DNA of 64,000 nt from an uncultured Verrucomicrobiota bacterium (lineage in GTDB: Bacteria > Verrucomicrobiota > Kiritimatiellia > CAIVKH01): positions 186,001-250,000 of the forward strand of contig CALMUP010000019.1 of the NCBI GenBank assembly GCA_937872895.1, read 5' to 3'. The translations under genes were made by a program, and so were the position numbers. Shown one piece after another: positions 8,476-17,083 of the stretch. Below the pieces are notes generated by a model. That model saw only the letters and a list, made by a program, of their open reading frames with translations, made no database searches and was not told the origin of the DNA. Position 1 is the stretch's first letter; every line of letters starts with the position of its first letter.

Positions 8476-9395
8476 ACCGACGTGCGTTCATAGCCATGCT
8501 GGCCCTGCTTGCAGCGGCAACGACCGGTTGCGGTCGCCGCGAACCGCCCCCCCCCGCCGACACTGCGCAGCGCGACCAGGAACTGCGGATGTTCCAGGAG
8601 GGGGTGCGCACGGTGCAGGAACGGTATGTCGATGCCGACCGGGTGCAGCTCGACAACCTGATCTCGAACAGCATCAAGGGCATGGTCGCGGAGATCGACC
8701 CGCATGCGACGTTGTTGTTCAACGCCCCACCGGCCACCGGAGGCGCCATCATTCCCGATGATGTGCCGCTGGTGGAGCTGATCGATACCGATGACCGGCG
8801 GTTCACCCTCGTGAAGGTGTACGGATTCCAACCGCAAACCCGCAAGCAGGTACGCAACCTCGAATCGGCGGCGCGGGCCCGCAAACCGGCCGGCATCCTG
8901 ATTGATGCCCGCGGCGCAGCGGGCCTCGACTACCAGGCGGCGGCGGATGTCGCCGCCTGGCTGCTGCCCCGCAACACGACGGTCGGGGCGATCGTGCACA
9001 AGCAAGGGGAGGCGCCGAAGGCGGTGACCACCCGCCGGGGCGCGGTGTGGCCCTCGGTTCCGGTGTTGGTGCTGGTGGACCGCGAGACCGCCGGGCCGGC
9101 CGAATGGCTTGCCGCCGCGTTGCAGTTCCACCACCGCGCCCAACTGGCTGGCGAACCGTCACGCGGGCGGACCGTGCTGCAAACGCCCGTACCCATTTCC
9201 GATCAGTGGACGGTGCTGCTCACCACTGGACGGGCGCTGAACCCGGACGGCCGCGACATCACCGGATCACCACTGACGCCGGACATTCCCCTTTCACCCG
9301 ATCCGGACAACAAGGAGAACGTGGACTGGCTGTTCCTGCGCGGCATGGAGGCGTTGAAGGCGCTGGTCGGCGGGGATATCGCGCATCAACCGTGA
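8472..9395 (+). CDS. S41 protease-like lipoprotein without catalytic residues
   Basis: A 307-residue predicted lipoprotein (lipobox TTGC, Cys20). Residues 41-83 match the N-terminal helices of carboxy-terminal processing proteases (FQEGVRTVQERYVDAD, then GMVAEIDPHATLLF), and 139-240 match the S41 core (GILIDARGAAG, then VLVLVDRETAGPAEWLAAALQ and GEPSRGRTVLQT). The nucleophilic Ser of the family falls on Gly208 and the general-base Lys on Arg233. The PDZ domain that normally sits between the two parts is missing. It is probably a binding or scaffold protein of the cell envelope, not a protease. The start overlaps the toxin stop by four bases. Confidence 0.78.
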   Translation: MNRRAFIAMLALLAAATTGCGRREPPPPADTAQRDQELRMFQEGVRTVQERYVDADRVQLDNLISNSIKGMVAEIDPHATLLFNAPPATGGAIIPDDVPLVELIDTDDRRFTLVKVYGFQPQTRKQVRNLESAARARKPAGILIDARGAAGLDYQAAADVAAWLLPRNTTVGAIVHKQGEAPKAVTTRRGAVWPSVPVLVLVDRETAGPAEWLAAALQFHHRAQLAGEPSRGRTVLQTPVPISDQWTVLLTTGRALNPDGRDITGSPLTPDIPLSPDPDNKENVDWLFLRGMEALKALVGGDIAHQP

Positions 9396-9799
9396 CCGAG
9401 CCGCCCGCTTCTGGCGTGGTTCCGCCAGGCCCATACGGCGAGCACGAGCCATCCGCCGATCAACAGCAGGCCGCCGATCGGCGTGACCGGGCCAAGGGCA
9501 CGCGCCCAGGTGAACCCGGTCAGGTCACGGGTGGCGAGCAGGTAGATCGAGCCGGAAAAGAGCAGCACGCCGGCGGCCACCAGCGATGCGCTCCAGGACA
9601 GCAGCGCGGACGGCGCGTGGCGCATCCACAGGGCGATGATCAGCAACAACAAGGCGTGGATCAATTGGTAACGGACGCCGGTCTCGAACGAAACCAGCAG
9701 GTCGGGCGCGAGTTTACCCTTCAAGCCATGCGCCCCGAACGCACCGAGGATCACGCCGGAGAACCCGTACAGGGTGGCCATGAGAAGAACGAGGCGCAT
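9386..9799 (-). CDS. DUF423 family membrane protein (YgdD-like)
   Basis: A 137-residue protein with four membrane segments. The family marks GFSGVILGAFGAHGLKG near the N-terminus, FETGVRYQLIHALLLL in the middle and the glycine-rich end GPVTPIGGLLLIGGW identify DUF423, an inner-membrane family of unknown function. It converges on the S41-like gene with a 10-base overlap. The start at 9799 was chosen because the family begins at this hydrophobic segment. Confidence 0.88.
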   Translation of the reverse strand: MRLVLLMATLYGFSGVILGAFGAHGLKGKLAPDLLVSFETGVRYQLIHALLLLIIALWMRHAPSALLSWSASLVAAGVLLFSGSIYLLATRDLTGFTWARALGPVTPIGGLLLIGGWLVLAVWAWRNHARSGRLGHG

Positions 9800-9803
9800 G
9801 AGG

Positions 9804-10292
9804 CTACTCCCTCGGCGCTGAACCTGCCGCCAGCACCGCCTCCACATCCGCGGGTGCATCCAGGAACCTTATCTCGGACAACACCTGTTGCTCATCCAGC
9901 ACGAACAGCGCGATCTTGCCCTTCTGGTGAGGATAGGTCTGGGCAAAGCTTTTCTCCGTCGCCAGCAGCAGGGTGAAGGGATACTTCTTCATTTTCGGCA
10001 GGGCGAACATTTTGGTGATGATACCGGGCATCGGTTCGATGTCCGAAACGTATTCGGTTTTGTGCGCGGCCAGGTACCCCTGCTCCTTCGGCTTGAGCCA
10101 TTCGTTGAGCTTTTCCGAAATGCCTTTTTCGCTGGCGACCACGACAAACCGGGTCGAGGGAGACAGGGTGTTGGTATGGCCGAACTGATCCTGCAGCGTA
10201 TACGCGGGAAACGGCTTTCCGACTTCGGCCATCCCGGCATGAGCAGGGACGGACGCCATCAGGACGACAAACAATAGCAGCATTTGCTTCAT
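9804..10292 (-). CDS. Exported thioredoxin-fold-like protein of unknown function
   Basis: A 162-residue protein with a clear signal peptide (MKQMLLLFVVLMASVPAHA) and an AAGGAG ribosome site before the ATG. After cleavage it reads EVGKPFPAYTLQDQFGHTNTL, which resembles the opening of thioredoxin/peroxiredoxin-like domains, but no CxxC is present. A beta-alpha pattern with KYPFTLLLATEKSFA and KIALFVLDEQQVLSEIRFLD follows. Family is uncertain; a YtfJ-like periplasmic role is possible. It ends 4 bases before the DUF423 start. Confidence 0.65.
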   Translation of the reverse strand: MKQMLLLFVVLMASVPAHAGMAEVGKPFPAYTLQDQFGHTNTLSPSTRFVVVASEKGISEKLNEWLKPKEQGYLAAHKTEYVSDIEPMPGIITKMFALPKMKKYPFTLLLATEKSFAQTYPHQKGKIALFVLDEQQVLSEIRFLDAPADVEAVLAAGSAPRE

Positions 10293-10433
10293 GGTTTCAC
10301 TCCTTCGTATCCATGTTTCGCGACACACCGTCGGCCAACGCCCCTCGTTGACGAGGACGAGGTTGCCGCCGGATCGCCACCCCGGGCAAAAGGCGTAGTT
10401 CCGGCATCCTAGCACCTGCGATGAAAAGAGCAA

Positions 10434-12479
10434 TCAGGCCAGCAGCTTCTTCTCCACCAGCTTGAGCAGGCGCGGGAGCAGCAACACCGACAACACCAAG
10501 GCATAGGCCACGCCGATGACCAGCAGGATGGAAAAGGAGGCCAGGCCGCGATGCCGGGTGAAGGCGAGGCTCGCGAAGGCGGCGATGGTCGTCATGGACG
10601 TCAGCACGACACTGCGGCCCGCACCGGCGAAGGTTTTCGCGAGGTCGCCGCGATCATGCATGAACCGATGGACAACATGGACCCCGTCATCCACCGCGAT
10701 GCCGAGAATGACCGGCAGCGCCATGATGTTGAGCGGGTTGAACGGCAACTGCATGGCCTTCATGATCCCGAACATCCCGGCCACGGTCAGGTAGGTCGGC
10801 ATAACGGCCAGGACGGTCGGCAACAGACGCCCGAAATTCAACCAGACGCAGAGGAACAGCAGGATCCCGCCGATCAATCCGGCCTTGAGGAGCGCACGGT
10901 TCGATGCCTCGGTCATGAAGCGCCCGAGAAACGGCATGCCGGTCACTTCGGGGTTGATCTCCCGCATGCGGTTGACAAAGGCCTCCTGCGTTGCCGGATC
11001 CCAGATGTTTCCGGCGGGATACGCATAGACCGCGTAGTGATGGGCGTCGCTGACAAATCCACGGAGGAAATCCGCCGGCCAGGTTCCCGACCCATCCGCG
11101 ACCGGAGCGAGCAGGTCCAGGTCGGAAATCGACTTCACCTCGGAAACGACCGGCTCGTCGAGCAGGCGGTCGGCCAGGTCCACGGCCTCGCCTTTTGACG
11201 CCAGCGTGAAGACGGCGAACTGCGTGGAGAGGGCGGACCGGTCGGCGATGGCGCGCTCAAGCCGCACCGCCTCGGAGTCAACCGGCTGGATGTGGGTGTA
11301 GTCGCCATCAAACCCCGGCCCGCCGATGACACACAAGGCCACACTGGCGATCGCGAGCGGAACCGTCACCGCCGGATGCTGGAGCCGCAACAACAGCCGA
11401 CCCACCCGGCTTTCCCGGCCGCCCGGGAGAACACGGTTCCGCCCCGGAACCAGCACCAGCAACGCAGGCAGCACCGTGGCCATCATGACCATGCAGACCA
11501 GGATGCCGACACCGGCGATCAATCCCAATTCGGCGAAGCCCTTGAATTCCGTCGTCATCAACGCGAAAAAGGCCAGGGCGGTCGTCATGGCGCCGGTGGT
11601 CAGTTCCGGAGCGATGAGACCCACGCTGGCCGGAATCGCCTCCTTCTCGGTCATGCCAAGCCGGACCGATTCCTCGATGCGGTTGATCAAGTGGATCCCG
11701 TAGTCGATCCCGAGGCCGAACAGGATCGAGGCGAAAAAGGCCGACAGCAAGGTCAGGTGCCCGGGATACACGGCAACCGCGCCCAGGATCACGACCACGG
11801 AAAGGGCCAGCGTGATCATCGCCAGCAGCGGCCGGCGCATCGAAACGAACCCGGCGACAAAAATGATGCCGATCAACACGAACGAGACGTAGGACAGGTA
11901 CCGGATGTCGTGCTGGATGACATCGCGGTCGTCGATCGCATATTTCGGGATACCGGTCATTCCGGCCTTGATGCCCGCAGCCTCGAGTCCATACGCGTCG
12001 AGCAACTGCTGGACACCGTCGATCAGCGGCGCAAGGGTCTCCGCCTGCGACCGGGCATCCTCCGGCTGCACGAAGATCATGTACATGCCATGGTCGCGGG
12101 ACGCCAGGTAGGGATCAACGCCGGCCCGCGCGAGGATTTCGTCGTCGAGCGGAACCTTCTCCAGCACGCTGCGCACGCCAGGCAAAACCCGGATGGCCGG
12201 ACCCAGTGCGCCGGCCGCCTTCTCGAGTTCGGCCGGATCCTTCCCCTCCAGCGCGATCACCAGCAGGTTGGGTGTCCCGAACTCCTGCGCGAAGTCGAGG
12301 AACGCCTTCACCGCCGGCAATTCCGGATCGATCAGGTCCAGGTTGGATGTCTTCAGGACCAGCCGATGCCTGGCCACCAGCAACGCGACCACCGACAGCA
12401 GCAGGACCGCGGCCAGCACCATCCGGGGACGATGCACGGCCAAGCGGGCCGCTCCCTCAAACCACCGCTGCCGCATCAT
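10434..12479 (-). CDS. RND/MMPL-family exporter (HpnN-like)
   Basis: A 681-residue membrane protein with two repeats, each a membrane helix, a large periplasmic loop and five more helices. The fourth-helix motifs GLGIDYGIHLINR and GIAVDDGVHVVHR carry the acidic residues used for proton coupling. The single-chain architecture matches MMPL/HpnN lipid and hopanoid exporters more than drug-type RND pumps. It is the last gene of the eight-gene minus-strand operon and overlaps the hydrolase gene by four bases. With a prenyl synthase and a YceI protein in the same operon, an isoprenoid or lipid substrate is plausible but not shown. Confidence 0.85.
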   Translation of the reverse strand: MMRQRWFEGAARLAVHRPRMVLAAVLLLSVVALLVARHRLVLKTSNLDLIDPELPAVKAFLDFAQEFGTPNLLVIALEGKDPAELEKAAGALGPAIRVLPGVRSVLEKVPLDDEILARAGVDPYLASRDHGMYMIFVQPEDARSQAETLAPLIDGVQQLLDAYGLEAAGIKAGMTGIPKYAIDDRDVIQHDIRYLSYVSFVLIGIIFVAGFVSMRRPLLAMITLALSVVVILGAVAVYPGHLTLLSAFFASILFGLGIDYGIHLINRIEESVRLGMTEKEAIPASVGLIAPELTTGAMTTALAFFALMTTEFKGFAELGLIAGVGILVCMVMMATVLPALLVLVPGRNRVLPGGRESRVGRLLLRLQHPAVTVPLAIASVALCVIGGPGFDGDYTHIQPVDSEAVRLERAIADRSALSTQFAVFTLASKGEAVDLADRLLDEPVVSEVKSISDLDLLAPVADGSGTWPADFLRGFVSDAHHYAVYAYPAGNIWDPATQEAFVNRMREINPEVTGMPFLGRFMTEASNRALLKAGLIGGILLFLCVWLNFGRLLPTVLAVMPTYLTVAGMFGIMKAMQLPFNPLNIMALPVILGIAVDDGVHVVHRFMHDRGDLAKTFAGAGRSVVLTSMTTIAAFASLAFTRHRGLASFSILLVIGVAYALVLSVLLLPRLLKLVEKKLLA

Positions 12480-13486
12480 GGTACCGCATCCTCCGTTGGC
12501 ATCCTGGTTGATGAAAGATCGGCCGCGGGCCGGCGGCCCTGTCGCGTCATCGTGACCAGGTCCGTGATCCCGCGTTGGTCGAGGAGAACCGGCATCGTCC
12601 AGTTGAGGTTCAAGGCCTTCGCCGCCGCAGCGAACCGGGGCAACGCCGAGGACGGCCGGTCAAACGACAAGGTGAATGTCCCGAAATGGCATGGAATGAC
12701 CTCGCCTGCGCCGAGCAGTTCCGCGACACGGGCGGCCTCCTCCGGATTGAGGTGATGGTACTTCAACGGGATACGCGGCGCGTAGGCGCCGATGGGGAGG
12801 ATGGCCAGGTCCGGATGGAACCGTTCGCGCAGGTCCTGCCAATCGTTGGCGAACGCCGTATCGCCGGCGACATAGATCGTCTTGCCGTCCGGGCCGCTGA
12901 TCATGTACCCGACGGCGGCGAAGGTGCTCCGGAGCGGATGAAACCGGTTCCCGTTGTGCGCCGCCCGCACCGGCGTGATCCGCAAGGCCCCTGCGGTATA
13001 GGTGGTATCCTTCTCGACCGGAAGAATCACGTCGCGGCCGCCGGAAAAGCGTTCAAGGAAAACCTCGCTTCCCGCCGGAATGAGGATGGACTCGAGTTGC
13101 TCGATACCGGCCAAGGTGTCGATGTTCAAATGGTCGTAGTGCGCGTGGCTGATCAGGACCGTCGCCGGACCGATGCCGGCCAGCGGCGGCGGGAGCTCCA
13201 TCGTCCGCCGGGCAACGGTGCAGCGCCCGCTCAGGTTCGGATCAACCAACAAGGTCTGTCCGTGCCAGTAGATGACGAATCCCGAATGGCCCAGCCACCG
13301 GATCCATGGTTCGCCCTCGCCGCGGGCAGCCTCCGCCGGTCGCAGCTCGCCGGGAATCCGGTTCCACCCGGTGGCTTCCGGCCAGGCGCGCCGCGCTCCC
13401 CACCATCCCAACCGCATCGAAGCGGCCACCACAAGCACCGCGATAACAACGACCATCATGGTACGTCCATTCAAGAGGTTCATCAC
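12476..13486 (-). CDS. Membrane-anchored metallo-beta-lactamase-fold hydrolase
   Basis: A 336-residue protein: an N-terminal membrane anchor (about residues 10-24), then a metallo-beta-lactamase fold of the UlaG/NAPE-PLD kind. The zinc site motif SHAHYDH is at residues 113-119, a further histidine is in RAAHNGNRF, the bridging Asp is in YVAGDTAF, and the late histidine in IPCHFGTF. NAPE-PLD-like relatives cleave phosphodiesters of lipids; others are lactonases, so the substrate is open. It overlaps both neighbours by four bases and is translated as part of the operon. Confidence 0.85.
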   Translation of the reverse strand: MMNLLNGRTMMVVVIAVLVVAASMRLGWWGARRAWPEATGWNRIPGELRPAEAARGEGEPWIRWLGHSGFVIYWHGQTLLVDPNLSGRCTVARRTMELPPPLAGIGPATVLISHAHYDHLNIDTLAGIEQLESILIPAGSEVFLERFSGGRDVILPVEKDTTYTAGALRITPVRAAHNGNRFHPLRSTFAAVGYMISGPDGKTIYVAGDTAFANDWQDLRERFHPDLAILPIGAYAPRIPLKYHHLNPEEAARVAELLGAGEVIPCHFGTFTLSFDRPSSALPRFAAAAKALNLNWTMPVLLDQRGITDLVTMTRQGRRPAADLSSTRMPTEDAVP

Positions 13487-15402
13487 TGGCTCCCGGTCGC
13501 CAGTGTTTTGACATAAGCCACCACATCCGCGACATCACGGTCATCCATGGTTTCATGTCCGGGCATGTGCAACCCGACCAGCCCGAACGTAACGATACGC
13601 GAAAGGGCCAGCGACTGCTCCTGTTCAGGCAGGTTGGCCGGCGCATAGAAAAACGGCCCTTTGGCGAGGTTCATGGCCGGGCGGAAAAACAAGGGGGACA
13701 GCGGGCCATCCCCCCGGCCATCCCGGCCGTGGCACATGGTGCAGTTCCGGCTGAAGACCCGGCGTCCGTTTTCCGCGGACGGAACATGTCCTTCGGCATC
13801 AGGCGTCCATGCCTGGATCACCGACAGCCGCTCGGTGCGTGCCGCGACGCCGAGCGCGGAGAGGTAGAGCACGAGGGACGGGCCGCGGCGATCGCCGGCC
13901 TGGAAGAGATGCGCGTACGAGGGCATCTTCGATCCGGGCGATAACGAGGTCGGTGCGATCAGATGTTGTTGGTGCCACTCCGGGGTGCGGCGCAATCCAA
14001 CGTTCAGCAGGTCGGGTCCCTGGCGACGGTTTCCCACCATCGGCGGGTGCTCGGTCCGATCGATCGCGCGGTACGGACCCCACCACACGACATCGCGCGG
14101 ATTGTTCGGGCGGATGTACTGCGAGTGGCAGTGGATGCATCCTTCCTGCCGGTACACCGCCCGTCCAATCTCCAGCGATGGTTCCCCGGTGACGGCAACC
14201 CTCCCGGTTTGGTCCACCGTGAAGAACATGACGCCTCCCGTCGCGGCCAGAAGCACCGGAGCATAGCGAAGCAGCGGGCGGAACCGGTCATGGTCCACGG
14301 CGGCTCCCAGCAGCACGGGCAACCCGGCCATGACCAGCAACGGCAGCGGAATGCTGTGGAGATGCTGGGCCAGGCCGACACCGAGCCCCGAGCCGATCCA
14401 GCCCGCCACCGCGTACAGGATGGCCGCCCGCCATCGCACCGGAACCCGTCCGGCTTGTTCCTTGTGCAGCGACGGGTAGGCGACCAGCGCCGTGGAATAG
14501 ATCGAGATCCCGATGGCATAGAGGGGCCCGGACGTCCATGCCCCCGGTTCACCGGCCTGCAGCAGGGTGAATGCCGTGGCGAATACCGCAAAGGTCGCCA
14601 CCAGCAATCCCTTCAAGGTGCCGCGGTCGATCATCCACCCGGCGAACACGGCGGCGCCGAAGTGGAAAACCCCCAGCCCCATTTTCATCGACGGGGTTCC
14701 CCAGGTATGGGCACGGAGCTCCCCGGTCAACTGGATGGTGGCGAACGCGGTGGAATCCAGCCAGACCAGGGCGAAGAACATGGCGACAACCGAGGCAAAC
14801 CCCCACCCGGCATAGTCGCGGGAGGGGCGCAGGTTGGAGCCGGTCGACGCGTTTTCCGTCACGGGCGAGGCGATCACGACAGCCGCACCCAGCAGGCAAC
14901 CGAGTGCCGACAGGACGGTCTGCGCGAGCGGGCTGGCATCAAAGACCAGCGGGATGTTGCACACCAGATAGGCCAGTCCGGTTCCGAGTCCCGCCAGCAG
15001 GCCCAGCCTCGGACCGGACAACCATTGCCGCAAGCTGGATGCCAGGGTCACGGTGGCGGCACCGGTTGCTCCGCCGATCAGGAACGCCGTGAGGTAAAAC
15101 CAGGCGGCATGGCGGCCGGCCAAGGTGAGCAAGGCCGATGCGGCACACCCGGTTAGCGCAGCCGCAAGCAGGCGCGCGGGTTTCACGCGGCGCAGCAGGA
15201 GCGGCGTCAGCAGGCTGGACACCAGGCCGCCGAGGCCCATCGCCCCCATGCTTCGTTCCGTGTAGCCCGGATCGGCAAAAAACAGCTTGAGGTAGGACAC
15301 AAAGCCGAATTGCGCATACAGCAGGAAGTAGACATACGTGGCGGCGATGGCCGTCACGCCGGCCCATGCGGGAGCCATGCGAAACCGAGGCGGCAGGGTC
15401 AC
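13483..15402 (-). CDS. MFS transporter - CcoO-like - cytochrome c fusion
   Basis: With the GTG start that overlaps the preceding stop (GTGA), the protein has 639 residues. Residues 1 to about 400 form a twelve-helix major-facilitator-like domain. A CcoO-like haem c domain follows: CIHCHSQYIRP (422-426 is CxxCH), then GPDLLNVG and the ligand Met in GSKMPSY (about 493). A second cytochrome c domain has CTMCHGRDGRGDG (554-558) with a Met in HMPGHE (about 613). CcoO is subunit II of cbb3 oxidases. The CcoN-like gene lies two genes upstream in the operon. Fusion of a transporter to CcoO is unusual. In Rhodobacter the separate MFS protein CcoA imports copper for cbb3 assembly, but no copper-site evidence is claimed here. 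Confidence 0.82.
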   Translation of the reverse strand: MTLPPRFRMAPAWAGVTAIAATYVYFLLYAQFGFVSYLKLFFADPGYTERSMGAMGLGGLVSSLLTPLLLRRVKPARLLAAALTGCAASALLTLAGRHAAWFYLTAFLIGGATGAATVTLASSLRQWLSGPRLGLLAGLGTGLAYLVCNIPLVFDASPLAQTVLSALGCLLGAAVVIASPVTENASTGSNLRPSRDYAGWGFASVVAMFFALVWLDSTAFATIQLTGELRAHTWGTPSMKMGLGVFHFGAAVFAGWMIDRGTLKGLLVATFAVFATAFTLLQAGEPGAWTSGPLYAIGISIYSTALVAYPSLHKEQAGRVPVRWRAAILYAVAGWIGSGLGVGLAQHLHSIPLPLLVMAGLPVLLGAAVDHDRFRPLLRYAPVLLAATGGVMFFTVDQTGRVAVTGEPSLEIGRAVYRQEGCIHCHSQYIRPNNPRDVVWWGPYRAIDRTEHPPMVGNRRQGPDLLNVGLRRTPEWHQQHLIAPTSLSPGSKMPSYAHLFQAGDRRGPSLVLYLSALGVAARTERLSVIQAWTPDAEGHVPSAENGRRVFSRNCTMCHGRDGRGDGPLSPLFFRPAMNLAKGPFFYAPANLPEQEQSLALSRIVTFGLVGLHMPGHETMDDRDVADVVAYVKTLATGSQ

Positions 15403-15803
15403 GCCTTGTCCTTCCCGGCGAGCATGACCAGCAGCACCGCCTGGATCGCCGCCATCGCGGCATCGCTCATCGGCACGGACATCCAGGTCGGGTCGAGGGC
15501 GCCTCGCAGGATCGACCATCCGCTGAACGAGGCGATCACAACGCGCACGATCAGCGTGGTGACCAGGAGGCCGCGCACCATCGCCCGGCGGTCCCGGACG
15601 AGGAACGGGGTGAAGTAGGACAATCCCACGCTGAACACGAAGGCCCCGATCCACTGCATGTAGACCGGCTCGACCAGGGTCGATGCGACGCCCATGACCG
15701 ACAAGGTCCAGACGGGCGCCGCCATCAGCATCACACCCGAAATCGTGTCGCAGCATCCGGCCAGGACCAGGTAGATCAAGGTGGTTTTTTCGAGTCGAAT
15801 CAT
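15399..15803 (-). CDS. Four-helix membrane protein, unknown
   Basis: A 134-residue protein with four predicted membrane segments (about 9-30, 46-67, 76-98, 113-129). No family was recognised. Conserved-looking features are CCDTISG after the first segment and VRDRRAMVRG between helices two and three. It sits between the CcoN-like gene and the MFS-cytochrome fusion, overlapping both by four bases, so it is probably an accessory subunit of the same membrane complex. Confidence 0.75.
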   Translation of the reverse strand: MIRLEKTTLIYLVLAGCCDTISGVMLMAAPVWTLSVMGVASTLVEPVYMQWIGAFVFSVGLSYFTPFLVRDRRAMVRGLLVTTLIVRVVIASFSGWSILRGALDPTWMSVPMSDAAMAAIQAVLLVMLAGKDKA

Positions 15804-17083
15804 GCGGAACTCCCGCGAAGATGGACGTGGCGCAGCCAGAACCAGGATGCGGACAGCATCACCGCTCCCGCCACCCAGCGCAGCGCATACAGCGTGTCGA
15901 TGACCGGATGCGAGAAGAACAGCCAGCCCGGATGTGCGGCCTCGACCAAACCCGCCGCGAGCAGGGCCCCGGCATGCAGCACCGTGCCGGCCTGCCAGGC
16001 GACAAAGGCCTGGCGCGAGACGGGAAAGGAGGACGGGCACAGCACGGACAGCACCAGCATGTTGAAACTGGTGACCATGCCGGCCATGGCGATATGGACA
16101 TGTGCGACCAGGGCGTTGGTGAATTTCCACTGTTCGAGGATATGCGGCAGGAAGGTCAAGATCCCGTCGAGCACCAGCAGGGCGCCCCAGCAACCGAAGG
16201 CGATCAACCAGCCCCGCGAAGCAGCCGGCCAGGTGAAGGACCGCAGGTGGCGGACGAGCAACGGCACCCAGAGGGCGAGGCTGGACAAGGCGATGATCTG
16301 CACCGGTTCATGATGGGAGCGATCGCCGTGATCCAGCAAACCAAACGCGCCGAAATGCAGCACCAGCAAGGCCAGGGACGGTGCAAACGAGCGCCATGCG
16401 CGGTCGGTGGGAAGACGGAGCAGGAATGGCGTCATCCAGTAGATCAGGATGATCGCCAACGTGCTTCCGAGCAGGCTGCCACCGGTCGCACCGCCGCTGT
16501 CCGGATTCACCGGAGGGTACAAGGACGGGTCGGCGGCGAGAACCAGGACGACCGGAACGGAGGACAGGACAACCAGTCCGCCGGTCTTCACCACCACCGA
16601 GCATCGCCTCGTCCACCCGGCGGGAAAACCGGCCTCGGCGGCAAGCCGGCGCGCGTGGGAAATCCACAGGGAAAGCGCGAGGAAGGTCATGCCGGCGAAG
16701 ACCGCGATGCGGGAGGGGCCCGCCCATTCCATGAACAACTTGCCGCTGGTGATCCCCATCAACCAGCCGACGATGGAAAAGGCCAGCATCGCCGACCAGG
16801 CCGAAACCGCCGCGGTGGCGATCCGGTTCTCCCCGTACCGCGGCAGGTAGACGAGGTACAGCAGGCCGATCAGCGGGATGCTCGACCAGCCGTAGAGGCT
16901 GGCGTTGAGGTGAACCGTCATCCACCGGCCATAGGTCAACGGACCGAGCAACGGGCCCAGCGATGGCACGAGCAGCAGCGTTGCCAGGAGAAGCCCGACG
17001 GCGTTGCCGAGGAACAGCCAGAGCAGGCTGTGCCGTGCGATGGCGTCAAACGGCGCCATGTCTGCTGGACAGGACCGGCTCAC
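15800..17083 (-). CDS. CcoN-like haem-copper oxidase subunit I homologue, incomplete Cu site
   Basis: With the GTG start overlapping the prenyl synthase stop (GTGA) it has 427 residues and about eleven to twelve membrane helices. Helix two, YGRWMTVHLNASLYGW (His58), and MGITSGKLF match the equivalent parts of cbb3 subunit CcoN. AHVHIAMAG (His328, His330) matches the haem b3/b ligand pair, and SHHEP (His257-258) matches two of the Cu ligands. The third Cu ligand, in the CcoN motif WWYGHN, is replaced by GGSLLGST, and the cross-linked Tyr is not seen. It may bind two haems but is unlikely to be an ordinary oxygen reductase. Confidence 0.75.
   Translation of the reverse strand: MSRSCPADMAPFDAIARHSLLWLFLGNAVGLLLATLLLVPSLGPLLGPLTYGRWMTVHLNASLYGWSSIPLIGLLYLVYLPRYGENRIATAAVSAWSAMLAFSIVGWLMGITSGKLFMEWAGPSRIAVFAGMTFLALSLWISHARRLAAEAGFPAGWTRRCSVVVKTGGLVVLSSVPVVLVLAADPSLYPPVNPDSGGATGGSLLGSTLAIILIYWMTPFLLRLPTDRAWRSFAPSLALLVLHFGAFGLLDHGDRSHHEPVQIIALSSLALWVPLLVRHLRSFTWPAASRGWLIAFGCWGALLVLDGILTFLPHILEQWKFTNALVAHVHIAMAGMVTSFNMLVLSVLCPSSFPVSRQAFVAWQAGTVLHAGALLAAGLVEAAHPGWLFFSHPVIDTLYALRWVAGAVMLSASWFWLRHVHLRGSSA

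Noticed and set aside
8472-9395. Active carboxy-terminal processing protease
   Set aside because: The alignment puts Gly at the nucleophile and Arg at the general-base position, and the PDZ domain is missing.
15403-15756. Upstream extension of the MFS-cytochrome fusion
   Set aside because: The extra 118 residues overlap the four-helix protein in another frame and are Arg/Gly/Asp-rich; the GTGA overlap at 15399-15402 gives a start that fits the other operon junctions.
15399-15803. CcoQ or CcoP subunit for the CcoN-like protein
   Set aside because: CcoQ has one helix and CcoP has haem motifs; this protein has four helices and no CxxCH.
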